This document shows, piece after piece, positions 1 through 8,823 of a stretch of 64,000 nucleotides of DNA (positions are counted from its first letter, which is position 1; the number at the start of each line of letters is the position of its first letter). The notes beneath the pieces are model-generated. The model had not been told where the DNA came from. It searched no databases and was given only the letters and a program-made list of their open reading frames with translations. Source of the stretch: Paracoccus aminovorans (GTDB lineage: Bacteria; Pseudomonadota; Alphaproteobacteria; Rhodobacterales; Rhodobacteraceae); the NCBI RefSeq assembly GCF_001546115.1, contig NZ_KQ955208.1, forward strand, positions 1,257,005 to 1,321,004, written 5' to 3'. The translations under genes and the position numbers were made by a program.

Positions 1-1
1 G

Positions 2-400
2 GGTGCAACCGCAGGACGCTCTGCCATCAACAAGATTCCATTAACCACAAACCAGCACTGTTGCTGCCTTGCGATTGATCCGTCACAGGCGAACTATCGC
101 TATGTGTTCCATTGGGTGAGTAGAAACTATGAGACTCTGAGGGATATGGGGCAAGGTGCACGCGGGGACTTGAATTCAGGTCTTATCAAAGGGTTCAAAA
201 TACCTATCCCATTCGCTGACGACCCGAAGAAGTCTCTTGAGGACCAAGCCCGCATAGTCGTCATTCTCGACAAGTTCGACACGCTGACAAACTCCATCAC
301 GGAAGGCCTGCCCCGCGAAATTGAGTTGCGCGAAAAGCAATATGCTTTTTACCGCGATCAACTGTTGAGCTTTCCCAAGCCGGACGCGGAGGCTGCGTAG
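2..400 (+). CDS. hsdS: Type I restriction-modification specificity subunit HsdS, C-terminal part (cut by window edge)
   Basis: The reading frame is open from the left edge to a TAG at 398-400, so only the last ~132 residues are seen. HsdS chooses the DNA target of a type I R-M complex with HsdM and HsdR. The visible part resembles the end of a second target-recognition domain: a GARGDLNSGLIKGFKIPIPF stretch, then an Ile/Leu-rich helix (ARIVVILDKFDTLTNSI) like the conserved helical spacer of HsdS, and a YRDQLLSF tail. The next gene starts at once (TAGATG), so they form an operon. No lesion is seen in this part. The segment is clearly A/T-richer than the chromosome to its right. Family assignment is from motif resemblance. 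Confidence 0.8.
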   Translation, partial: GATAGRSAINKIPLTTNQHCCCLAIDPSQANYRYVFHWVSRNYETLRDMGQGARGDLNSGLIKGFKIPIPFADDPKKSLEDQARIVVILDKFDTLTNSITEGLPREIELREKQYAFYRDQLLSFPKPDAEAA

Positions 401-1605
401 ATGGGACAGACGCTGACCGAAACCGCTGCAACGCTGCGGGATGCCGACAAGAAGGTGCAGTTGATCTATGCGTTCAATGCCTCCGGCAAGACGCGCCTTT
501 CACGTGAATTCAGGGAGCTGATCGACCCGAAGACCGAGGAGCGGGACGACGATCATCGCCCCAAGGTGCTCTACTACAACGCCTTCACCGAAGACCTCTT
601 CTACTGGGACAATGATCTGACCGGTGATACCGAGCGGAAGCTCTGTATCCAGCCGAATGCGTTCACCAGATCCGCCTTCGAAGATCTCGGGCTCGACCTC
701 AACGTCATCACCGTTTTTCAGCGTTACACACAGCCGAACCTAACGCCCCGCTTCAACGAGGAGTACAAAGCCAAAGACAGGGATGGCAACGAGATCACCG
801 TGCCTGCGTTTTCGGAAGTAACTTTCTCACTTGAACGCGGTGACGATGAAAGCGTCGGAAATCTAAAAATCTCGAAGGGTGAAGAAAGCAATTTCATTTG
901 GAGCGTGTTCTATTGCCTGCTGGATCAGGTCATCAGCACTCGGAACGTCGTCGAAGTGGACGAGCGTGAGACGGATCAATTCAATGACCTCGAGTACATA
1001 TTCATCGATGATCCTGTCAGCTCCCTTGATGAGAACCACCTCATCCAGCTTGCGGTCGATGTAGCTCACCTCGTAAAAAGGAGTATTTATGTCGAAGGCG
1101 TAGGTTTGAGGTTTGTCATTACAACGCACAACCCATTATTTTTTAATGTACTTCACAATGAATTAAATGGTGATGACAAAGCGCTGAGCTACAAGGGAAA
1201 AACGTACTCAAAATATCGCCTTGAAAAAGAAGAAGATGGAACTTTCAGTTTGTCGTCACAGCCGAACGACTCTCCGTTTTCTTATCACCTGTACTTGCTC
1301 CGTAAGCTTCAAGAAGCTTCAGAAAATGGGGAAATAAAAAATATCACTTTAATTTCATACGAAATATTTTGGAAAAGAGCTCGACATTTCTCGGTCACAA
1401 TCGTTGGAATGAACTTCTTCCCAAAACAACCGACGGTAGGCCAAATCCTTATCAATCAAGAATTCTGAATATTTCAAGTCACTCCAAGCAATCTGGCGAA
1501 GAGAATCAGTACATAAGCGATGATGACAAACGGGTTTTTCGATACTTAGTCAGAAATATTGCTAAGAATTATCAAACTTGGCATTGGGAAGGTGAAGATG
1601 CCTGA
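401..1605 (+). pseudogene. AAA-type ATPase (anticodon-nuclease/RloC-like) between hsdS and hsdR, frameshifted
   Basis: Residues ~22-33 carry a P-loop-like [12 protein letters not shown] and later a Walker B/signature region, [13 protein letters not shown], followed by ITTHNPLF. This resembles the AAA_13-like ATPases often found inside type I R-M operons and sometimes annotated as anticodon nucleases. The frame from ATG 401 runs to a stop at 1468, but the family-like C-terminus ([20 protein letters not shown] onward, with SHSKQSGEE) is in another frame from ~1339 to the TGA at 1605. One extra A in the A-run at 1336-1340 would fuse them into a protein of ~401 residues. The uncorrected product lacks the last ~90 native residues. 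The end overlaps the hsdR start by 8 nt. Nuclease activity is not shown. Confidence 0.72.
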
Positions 1606-4600
1606 GCAGACAACGCCGATCGCCGAGACCAATCGCTTTATCGTTCTCGATAAATATGTGCGCGCTTGGGAGGCGGCTAACAGCTATCAGTCTGAGACAG
1701 ACCTAGAGCGCGAGCTTGTTCAGGACCTGCACGATCAGGGCTATGAGTATCTGCCTGACCTGAAAACAACCGACGCCATGCTGGCCAATGTTCGCGTTCA
1801 GTTGCAAGCTCTCAACGATGTTCAATTTACAGATAAGGAATGGGCGCGCTTCGTTGAGACCTATCTGGATCGGCCCAGCGACAGTGCCACTGATAGACCC
1901 GCAAGCTTCACGACGACTACATCTTTGACTTCGTCTTCGATGATGGCCGTATCCAGAACATCTATCTGGCTGATAAGGCCAATGTCTGCCGCAACAAGGT
2001 TCAGGTCATTAAGCAGTTCGAGCAAGCGGGCGCTCATGCGAACCGATACGATGTGACCATTCTGGTGAACGGGCTGCCGCTGGTGCAAGTCGAGCTTAAA
2101 AAGCGCGGCGTTGCCATTCGGGAAGCGTTCAACCAGATCCACCGCTACAGCAAGGAGAGCTTCAACTCGGACAGTTCGCTCTTTAAGTACCTTCAGATCT
2201 TCGTAATCTCGAACGGCACGGATACGCGCTACTTCGCCAACACGACCAAGCGCGATAAGAACAGCTTTGACTTCACGATGAACTGGGCGCAGGCCGATAA
2301 CAGCTTGATCCGGGATCTAAAGGATTTTACGGCGACCTTCTTCGAGAAGCGCACGCTGTTGAAGGTGTTGCTGAACTATTCGGTCTTCGACGTTAGTGAC
2401 ACGCTGCTGGTAATGCGCCCCTATCAGATCGCGGCGACGGAACGAATCCTAAGGAAAATCAGAAGTTCCTTCGAAGCCAAGACCTCCCAAGGCAAGATTT
2501 TGGGCAAGCCCGAAAGCGGCGGATTTATCTGGCATACGACGGGATCAGGCAAGACGCTGACCAGCTTCAAGGCCGCCCGCTTGGCCACTGAACTCGATTT
2601 CATCGACAAGGTCTTTTTCGTGGTCGACCGCAAAGACCTCGATTACCAGACGATGAAAGAGTATCAGCGCTTCTCGCCTGACAGCGGCAACGGTTCCGAC
2701 AGCACAGCAGGGTTGAAGCGCAACCTCTCCAAGGACGATAACAAAATCATCGGCACAACGATCCAGAAGCTCAACAATCTGATGAAGAGCGAGGGCGACC
2801 TGCCGGTCTATACCCAGCACGTCGTCTTCATTTTCGACGAGTGCCATCGCAGCCAGTTTGGTGAGGCACAGAAGAACCTCAAGCGTAAGTTCAAAAAGTT
2901 CTGCCAGTTCGGCTTTACCGGCACGCCGATATTTCCGGAAAATGCTTCGGGTGCGGAGACGACGGCCAGCGTATTCGGGAGCGAACTTCATTCCTATGTG
3001 ATCACGGACGCAATCCGCGACGAAAAGGTGCTCAAGTTTAAGGTCGACTACAACGATGTGCGCCCGACGTTCAAAGCGATCGAATCCGAACAGGATGAAA
3101 AGAAGCTGACCACCGCCGAAAACCGGCATGCTCTTCAGCACCCCGAACGAATCGCCGAGATTTCCCAGTACATTCTCGATAACTTTCGCCGCAAGACGCA
3201 TCGTCTCTATGGAGACAATAAGGGCTTCAACGCCATGTTCGCGGTGAGCAGCGTTGATGCAGCCAAGCTCTATTATGAAAATCTGAATACGCTGCAGGAC
3301 GGTAGCGACAGGCCGTTGAAGATTGCGACCATCTTTTCATTCGCGGCTAACGAAGAACAGGATGCGATTGGCGACATCCCTGAGGAGAGTTTTGAGGTTT
3401 CGGCGCTGAACAGCAGCGCCAAGGAGTTTTTGAACGCTGCCATCGCGGACTACAACGCCCGTTTCCGAACGAATTTCAGCGTTGATAGCAAAGGCTTCCA
3501 GAATTATTACCGGGATCTGGCGAAGCGGGTGAAGTCCAAGGAAGTCGACCTGCTCATTGTGGTTGGCATGTTCCTGACCGGCTTTGACGCGCCAACCCTG
3601 AACACACTGTTTGTGGACAAGAACCTGCGTTTTCACGGCTTTATACAAGCCTACTCCCGCACCAACCGCATTTATAATGCGACGAAGTCTTTCGGCAACA
3701 TCGTTACCTTCCGCGACCTAGAAGAGGCGACCGTAAAGGCGATCACACTCTTTGGCAACGCCAATACCAAGAACGTCGTTCTGGAGAAGAGCTACTCAGA
3801 AGACATGGAAGGTTTTACGGACCAGACGACAGGCGAGGCGCGGCGAGGCTTTGTTGATGTCGTCCGTGAGCTGGAAGAGCGTGTCCCGAACCCCGCCGCC
3901 ATCGAAAAGGAAGCGGACAAGAAGGCCTTTGCGAAGCTGTTCGGCGAGTATCTCCGTGTTGAGAATATCCTTCAGAATTATGATGAGTTCTCCAGCCTAA
4001 GAGAGCTTCAGGAGATTGACGAGAGTGATGTCGAAGCGGTGAGAGCGTTCAAGGAGCGGCATCATTTGAGTGATGATGAAGTTGACGAGCTCAAGAGCAT
4101 CGAGATGCCTGCTGACCGAAAGGTCCAGGACTACCGTTCGACCTACAATGACATCCGGGATTGACTTCGCCGTGAAAAGGCGAGCGCCGAGCAGATTGAG
4201 TCAACGACCGACTGGGATGATGTCGTCTTTGAGGTCGACCTCTTGAAGTCCCAGGAAATAAATCTGGATTATATCCTTGAGCTAATCTTCGAGCACAGCA
4301 AAAAAACGAAGAGCAAGTCAGAGCTCGTTGGCGAAGTGCGCCGTGTCATCCGCGCCAGTATTGGCAACCGCGCGAAAGAAAGCCTCATCGTCGATTTCAT
4401 CAATCAGACAAACCTTAACGAGCTGGAGGACAAGGCCGGGGTTATTGAGGCGTTCTTTGCCTTCGCACAAGCCGAACAACGCCGGGAAGCGGAAGAACTG
4501 ATAAACGATGAAAAATTGAATTCGGATGCCGCCAAGCGCTACATCACGACCTCGATTAAGCGCGAATATGCAAGCGAAAACGGCACGGAGTTGAACTCCA

Positions 4601-4713
4601 TCCTTCCCAAAATGAGCCCGCTCAATCCACAATACCTGACCAAAAAAAGAGACGTGTTCCAGCGCATCTCTGCGTTCGTTGAGAAGTTCAAGGGCGTTGG
4701 CGGAAGAATTTAG
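1598..4713 (+). pseudogene. hsdR: Type I restriction endonuclease subunit HsdR, broken by a frameshift and a nonsense codon
   Basis: HsdR is the ATP-driven translocase and nuclease of a type I complex. From ATG 1598 ([14 protein letters not shown]) the frame is good to ~1895, where a missing base shifts it: the following [20 protein letters not shown] is in the next frame. Then come the nuclease-like VELKKRG (near 2090), Walker [12 protein letters not shown] (near 2530), DECH box [13 protein letters not shown] (near 2835) and FTGTPIF. The frame stops at TGA 4162-4164 in NDIRD*LRREKA, where a Trp (TGG) is expected, and family-like sequence continues in the same frame to 4713. The repaired product would be ~1,037 residues, normal for HsdR. 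Two independent lesions make the gene almost surely inactive, unless they are sequence errors. Confidence 0.85.
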
Positions 4714-4908
4714 GCGTGATCATGATGGATAGTCGCGAACCACTGCATACCAGCTCTGGTTTTCGACACATCGTTAGGCACCGCCGTTAACGCCGATACC
4801 AGCACTCAGTCGACCCACCTGCACACTCGTCGAGTGGGTAGCACTATTCTGTTATAATTCAATTAGTTGGGAAAGCGCCGACATCTTCAAGAGGCAATTT
4901 TCGTGATC
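4714..4908. other. Intergenic segment between hsdR and tRNA-Pro (possible island edge)
   Basis: No coding frame is supported here. It is A/T-rich like the R-M locus. It holds a perfect 13-bp palindrome CACTCGTCGAGTG (within 4824-4840) of unknown role. Because it sits between an accessory locus and the 3' end of a tRNA gene it may contain the remains of an island boundary, but no integrase gene is present in the window and the partner attachment copy would lie left of position 1. Confidence 0.3.
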
Positions 4909-4930
4909 AAAAAGGCAGAACTATCTGCCT
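4909..4930 (-). terminator. Rho-independent terminator downstream of tRNA-Pro
   Basis: Read on the minus strand, a perfect 7-bp stem (AGGCAGA / TCTGCCT) with a 4-nt loop is followed by a run of five T. It begins 17 nt past the CCA end of the tRNA-Pro gene, as expected for its terminator. Confidence 0.7.
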
Positions 4931-4946
4931 CTTATCACCGGGAAAA

Positions 4947-5023
4947 TGGTCGGAGCGAGAGGATTCGAACCTCCGACCCCCTGCTCCCGAAGCAGGTGCG
5001 CTACCAGGCTGCGCTACGCTCCG
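4947..5023 (-). tRNA. tRNA-Pro (anticodon CGG)
   Basis: The minus strand folds as a full cloverleaf of 77 nt including an encoded CCA. The acceptor CGGAGCG pairs with CGCTCCG, the T-arm is GGAGGTTCGAATCCTCT, and the anticodon stem CCTGC/GCAGG encloses loop TTCGGGA, giving anticodon CGG, which reads CCG proline codons. The 3' end points toward the R-M locus, an arrangement typical of islands inserted into a tRNA 3' end. Confidence 0.95.
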
Positions 5024-5092
5024 ACCGTGAGGCGGCAGGTAGCCCGTCGCGCCGGCGAATGCAAGGGGGATCTCGCAGATTTCGTCAGCCTA

Positions 5093-6043
5093 TCAGTCAC
5101 GCCGCCAGAGCCGGCCCAGAAGGCTGGGACGCGGCGCGGTTACCGTCTCGGAACGCAGCCGCGCCTCGGTCACCGGGCGCAGCCGGGACGAGCCGGTGCG
5201 CTCGCGCATCAGGATGTAGAGCCCCGAGCCGATGATCAGCCCCGCCCCCAGCAGCGTCATCGCATCCGGCCGCTCGTCGAACAGCAGCCAGCCGAAGCCG
5301 ATCGCCCAGAGCATCTGCGAATATTGCATCGGCGCGACATTGGCGGCCTCGCCCGCCTGATAGGCCAGGATCAGCAGGAAACCCGCCGCCAGGCCCAGCA
5401 CCGCGATGACGCCGGTCAGCGCCAGGTCCCCGGCCAGCATCGGCCGATAGGCGAAACCCAGCGAGGCGCCGGTCAGCAGGAAGTTCCCGATCATCGGCCA
5501 CAGGAGCAGGATCACCGTCCGCTCGGACCGGCCCAGCTTGCGCACGGCGATGGCCGACAGCGCCGTGGCCGTCGTCCCCATCAGCGCCGCAAGATGGCCC
5601 AGGCCCAGGGGCGTCACCCCCGGGCGCAGCACGACCAGCACGCCGCAAAGCCCGGCGACCACGGCCGCCCAGCGATGCAGGCCAACCCGCTCGCCCAGAA
5701 GCGGCACCGAGAGCACCGTCACCAGCAGCGGCGCCGCGAAGAGGATGGAATAGACCTGCGCCATCGGCAGGGTCGAAAAGGCATAGAAGCCGCCCACGCC
5801 TGAGCCGACGATGCAGATCGAGCGCAACCCGACCCAGAACGGGTTGCGCGGCCGCAAGGTGCCATGCGTCCGATCGCGCAAGAGCAGCACCGCCAGCGGC
5901 GGGAATGACAGCAGGGCCGAGAAGAACAGGATCTGCAGCGCCGGATAGGTCTCGCCCAGCAGCTTGATGATCACGTCATGGGTCGAATAGATGCCCATGG
6001 CCAGCAGGGCCAGCAGCGCGCCCTTGATATTGCCCGCCGTCAT
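5093..6043 (-). CDS. DMT-superfamily (EamA) membrane transporter
   Basis: This 316-residue protein is almost wholly hydrophobic up to residue ~285, in about ten helices forming two EamA repeats, and ends in a basic cytoplasmic tail (RPSLLGRLWRRD). The start MTAGNIKGALLALLAMGIYSTHD and GSGVGGFYAFSTLPMAQVYS are typical of the family, whose members export amino acids, metabolites or drugs in the inner membrane. The substrate cannot be read from the sequence. It lies 57 nt downstream of leuB on the same strand and may be co-transcribed, but no functional link is evident. A second unrelated EamA gene lies at 42722-43645. Confidence 0.85.
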   Translation of the reverse strand: MTAGNIKGALLALLAMGIYSTHDVIIKLLGETYPALQILFFSALLSFPPLAVLLLRDRTHGTLRPRNPFWVGLRSICIVGSGVGGFYAFSTLPMAQVYSILFAAPLLVTVLSVPLLGERVGLHRWAAVVAGLCGVLVVLRPGVTPLGLGHLAALMGTTATALSAIAVRKLGRSERTVILLLWPMIGNFLLTGASLGFAYRPMLAGDLALTGVIAVLGLAAGFLLILAYQAGEAANVAPMQYSQMLWAIGFGWLLFDERPDAMTLLGAGLIIGSGLYILMRERTGSSRLRPVTEARLRSETVTAPRPSLLGRLWRRD

Positions 6044-6100
6044 GATCCTCCCCGACGGTGATGATGGGGCCGCGCCCGCCGGGCAGGCGCGGCCGATGCC

Positions 6101-7228
6101 TTATTGCGCCGAAAGCGCGGCCAGGATGTGGTCGCCCATCTCGGCGGTCGAGACCGGCTTGCCGCCCTCGGGGCCCATCAGGTCGCCGGTGCGCAGGCCG
6201 TCGGCCAGAACCTTCTCGACGGCCTTCTCCAGCATGTCGGCCTCGGCGCCCAGGTCGAAGGAATAGCGCAGGCACATGGCAAAGCTCAGGATGCAGGCGA
6301 TGGGGTTGGCCTTGCCCTGCCCGGCGATGTCGGGGGCCGAGCCATGCACCGGCTCATACAGCGCCTTGGGCCGGCCGTTCGCCATCGGCGCGCCAAGGCT
6401 GGCCGAGGGCAGCATGCCCAGGCTGCCGGTCAGCATCGCCGCCGCGTCGGACAGGATGTCGCCGAACAGGTTGTCGGTCACGATCACGTCGAACTGGCGC
6501 GGGTTCCTGACCAGCTGCATGGCGCCGTTGTCGGCATACATGTGCGACAGCTCGACATCGGGATATTCGTTGTCGTGGACCCATTGCACCTCTTCGCGCC
6601 ACAGGATGCCGGATTCCATGACATTGGCCTTTTCCATCGAGCAGACGCGGCCCGCGCGCTTGCGGGCCAGTTCGAAGGCCGAGCGGGCGACGCGGCGGAT
6701 CTCGCCCGAGGTATAGCGCTGGGTGTTCACGCCGACGCGGCCGCCCTCGTTCTCGGGGTCGTTGTCGTCGGAAATGCCGCGCGGCTCGCCGAAATAGACG
6801 CCCGAGGTCAGCTCGCGCACGATAAGGATATCGAGCCCGGCCACCACGTCCCGCTTCAGCGAGGAGAAGTCGGCCAGCGCGTCGAAACATTGCGCCGGGC
6901 GCAGGTTGGCGAACAGGTCCATCTCCTTGCGCAGGCGCAGAAGGCCGCGCTCGGGCTTCACCGAGAAATCCAGGTTGTCGTATTTCGGCCCGCCCACGGC
7001 GCCCAGCAGCACGGCATCCACCTCTTGCGCCTTCTGCATGGTCGCGTCGGCCAGGGGCTTGCCGTGCTTGTCATAGGCGGCGCCGCCGACCAGATCCTCG
7101 CTGACCTCGAAGGACAGGCCGCGGTTCTGCTCGAACCAGCCGATGACCTTGCGCACCTCGGCCATGACTTCGGGGCCGATGCCGTCGCCGGGCAGAATCA
7201 GCAGGGAAAAGGGGGTCATCGCAGGCAT
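6101..7228 (-). CDS. leuB: 3-isopropylmalate dehydrogenase
   Basis: LeuB is the cytosolic NAD+-dependent enzyme that oxidatively decarboxylates 3-isopropylmalate in leucine synthesis. The 375 residues match the family length. Visible marks are [13 protein letters not shown] at the N-terminus, GGPKYDNL and [14 protein letters not shown] (substrate-binding arginines), [16 protein letters not shown] (metal-binding aspartates), and the cofactor-site stretch [17 protein letters not shown] second Met, three codons in, is an alternative start. Neighbours include no other leucine genes. The upstream 141 bp are shared with a divergent secreted-protein gene. Confidence 0.96.
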   Translation of the reverse strand: MPAMTPFSLLILPGDGIGPEVMAEVRKVIGWFEQNRGLSFEVSEDLVGGAAYDKHGKPLADATMQKAQEVDAVLLGAVGGPKYDNLDFSVKPERGLLRLRKEMDLFANLRPAQCFDALADFSSLKRDVVAGLDILIVRELTSGVYFGEPRGISDDNDPENEGGRVGVNTQRYTSGEIRRVARSAFELARKRAGRVCSMEKANVMESGILWREEVQWVHDNEYPDVELSHMYADNGAMQLVRNPRQFDVIVTDNLFGDILSDAAAMLTGSLGMLPSASLGAPMANGRPKALYEPVHGSAPDIAGQGKANPIACILSFAMCLRYSFDLGAEADMLEKAVEKVLADGLRTGDLMGPEGGKPVSTAEMGDHILAALSAQ

Positions 7229-7369
7229 CCTCTATGCTTCTGGCTGTCGCCAATCGCGTATCCTTGCGCATTCCCTGCGTCAAGTTCACGGCGAATTGGC
7301 TTGCGATCGCGGGGTGGATCGGGCCGGATGGGCCGCGTTCGGGAATGCCGAAACCAAGGGGGACAGCCC

Positions 7370-7786
7370 ATGAAGACGAAAGCGGCCGCGGCGAGAATCA
7401 CACTGGCGGGGGCGATGCTGATGCTGGCCGGGGCGGCGCTGGCGGATGGCGGCATCACCGTGCAGCTTCCCGACGTCTCGGGCCTGTCGGAGGCCGAGGC
7501 GAAGGCGCTGATCGCCGAGCTTGCGAATGTGAATGTCATCACCTCGAACTGCCCGGCCTATCCGGTGACGGACGGGGAATGGACGCTGATCACCGGCACC
7601 GGCGACCGGCTGGCGGCCCGGCTGGGGCTGGACGCCTCGGCCTATGACCGGACCTATTACGGCCCGGCCTTCAAGCTGCTGGACGATCCCGGCGCCTGCG
7701 ACCGCATCGGGCCGACCGCCAGGCCGCTGATCCAGCGCCTGGTCGGCATGGGCGGCGGCACCACGCCCCTGACGCAGTCGCAATAG
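7370..7786 (+). CDS. Small secreted protein of unknown function
   Basis: The 138-residue product starts with a clear signal peptide (basic MKTKAAAAR, hydrophobic core, likely cleavage at AALA|DGG), so it is exported to the periplasm. The mature part has two cysteines, one in TSNCPAYPV and one in DDPGACDRI, that could form a disulfide, and a low-complexity end GMGGGTTPLTQSQ. AGGGGGACAGCCC precedes the ATG and gives a reasonable ribosome-binding site. I do not recognise the family. It is divergent from leuB and precedes the uracil-DNA glycosylase gene by 56 nt. Confidence 0.75.
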   Translation: MKTKAAAARITLAGAMLMLAGAALADGGITVQLPDVSGLSEAEAKALIAELANVNVITSNCPAYPVTDGEWTLITGTGDRLAARLGLDASAYDRTYYGPAFKLLDDPGACDRIGPTARPLIQRLVGMGGGTTPLTQSQ

Positions 7787-7842
7787 CCCCCGGCGGATCG
7801 CCGCACCTTGCCGGCGCCCGCCCGGCGGCCTAGCCTGCGCGC

Positions 7843-8640
7843 ATGACCGCAGATCCGACCTACAGGGGATTCGCGCTGGATGCCGAGACGGCGCTGGCGC
7901 TCTTGCAATGGCAGGCCGAACTCGGCGCGGACGAGCCCTGCCTCGACGCGCCGCTCGACCGCTATGACCAGCCCGCGCCGGCCCCTGCCCCCGGCCCGGC
8001 CGCCCCCGCACCCAGGCCGCCCGACACCGCCCTGGACCTGGCCGCCCAGGCCGAGGCCATGGCCGCCGCCGCGACCAGCCTGGCCGAGCTGGCCGCCGCG
8101 CAAGAGGCGTTCGACGGCATCGAGCTGAAGAAGGGCGCGCGCAATTTCTGCTTTGCCGACGGCAACCCCTCGGCCCGGGTGATGGTCATCGGCGAGGCCC
8201 CGGGCGAGGAAGAGGACAACCAGGGCCGCCCCTTCGTCGGCCGCGCCGGCCAGCTTCTGGACCGCATGTTCGCGGCCATCGGCCTGTCGCGCGAGGCGGT
8301 GGATGCGGAAAGGGCGCTCTACATCACCAATGTCCTGACCTGGCGCCCGCCCGGCAACCGCCGCCCCGAGCCGGCCGAGATCGCCGTCATGCTGCCCTTC
8401 CTTCGCCGCCATGTCGAACTGGCGCAGCCCGAGGTCCTGGTGCTGATGGGCAACACGCCCTGCATGGCGGCGCTGAACCGGCAGGGCATCCTGAAGCTGC
8501 GCGGCACCTGGACCGAAGCCTTCGGCCTGCCGGCGCTGCCGATGACGCATCCTTCCTACCTGCTGCGCACCCCCGCCGCCAAGCGCGAGGCCTGGGCCGA
8601 CCTTCTGTCGCTGGCGGCGCAGCTGGACGGCCAGGGCTGA
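7843..8640 (+). CDS. Uracil-DNA glycosylase superfamily protein (family-4-like, no Fe-S cysteines)
   Basis: The 265 residues contain the two catalytic-site motifs of the superfamily: [20 protein letters not shown] (uracil pocket, near residue 110) and MTHPSYLLR near the end. Such enzymes remove uracil from DNA before base-excision repair. The N-terminal ~90 residues are Ala/Pro-rich and probably flexible. Family 4 enzymes normally bind a 4Fe-4S cluster with four cysteines. Here the usual first pair is absent ([12 protein letters not shown] has a single Cys), the usual VKCRPP is TWRPPGNRR, and the fourth position is also not Cys. It therefore looks like a cluster-free variant. Substrate range is unknown. 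Confidence 0.85.
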   Translation: MTADPTYRGFALDAETALALLQWQAELGADEPCLDAPLDRYDQPAPAPAPGPAAPAPRPPDTALDLAAQAEAMAAAATSLAELAAAQEAFDGIELKKGARNFCFADGNPSARVMVIGEAPGEEEDNQGRPFVGRAGQLLDRMFAAIGLSREAVDAERALYITNVLTWRPPGNRRPEPAEIAVMLPFLRRHVELAQPEVLVLMGNTPCMAALNRQGILKLRGTWTEAFGLPALPMTHPSYLLRTPAAKREAWADLLSLAAQLDGQG

Positions 8641-8725
8641 CCCCGGCCGGCGCTTTCCCCCGCGGCAGGCCCCGCCGCCGCGATCACAACTGCAAGCGGC
8701 GACATGCCGAGCCGGCGACGAAGCC

Positions 8726-8755
8726 TTGACGCTTGCGCGGCGCAGCTTCTATCAG
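8726..8755 (+). promoter_or_regulatory. Putative sigma70-type promoter of the glycan cassette
   Basis: TTGACG (8726-8731) and TATCAG (8750-8755) are separated by 18 bp, close to the TTGACA/TATAAT consensus. The site lies inside the longest possible reading frame of the next gene, which argues that translation begins further downstream at 8824. Confidence 0.5.
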
Positions 8756-8823
8756 ACTGCTTGCTGCCGATTCGGCCTTTTTCGGGGCTTTCGGACACAA
8801 TCCAATTTGACGAGGCGGTTCCT

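Noticed and set aside
1320..1345. Programmed frameshifting in the R-M ATPase gene
   Set aside because: The A-run is short, the family normally is a single frame, and two further lesions lie in hsdR, so decay or error is simpler.
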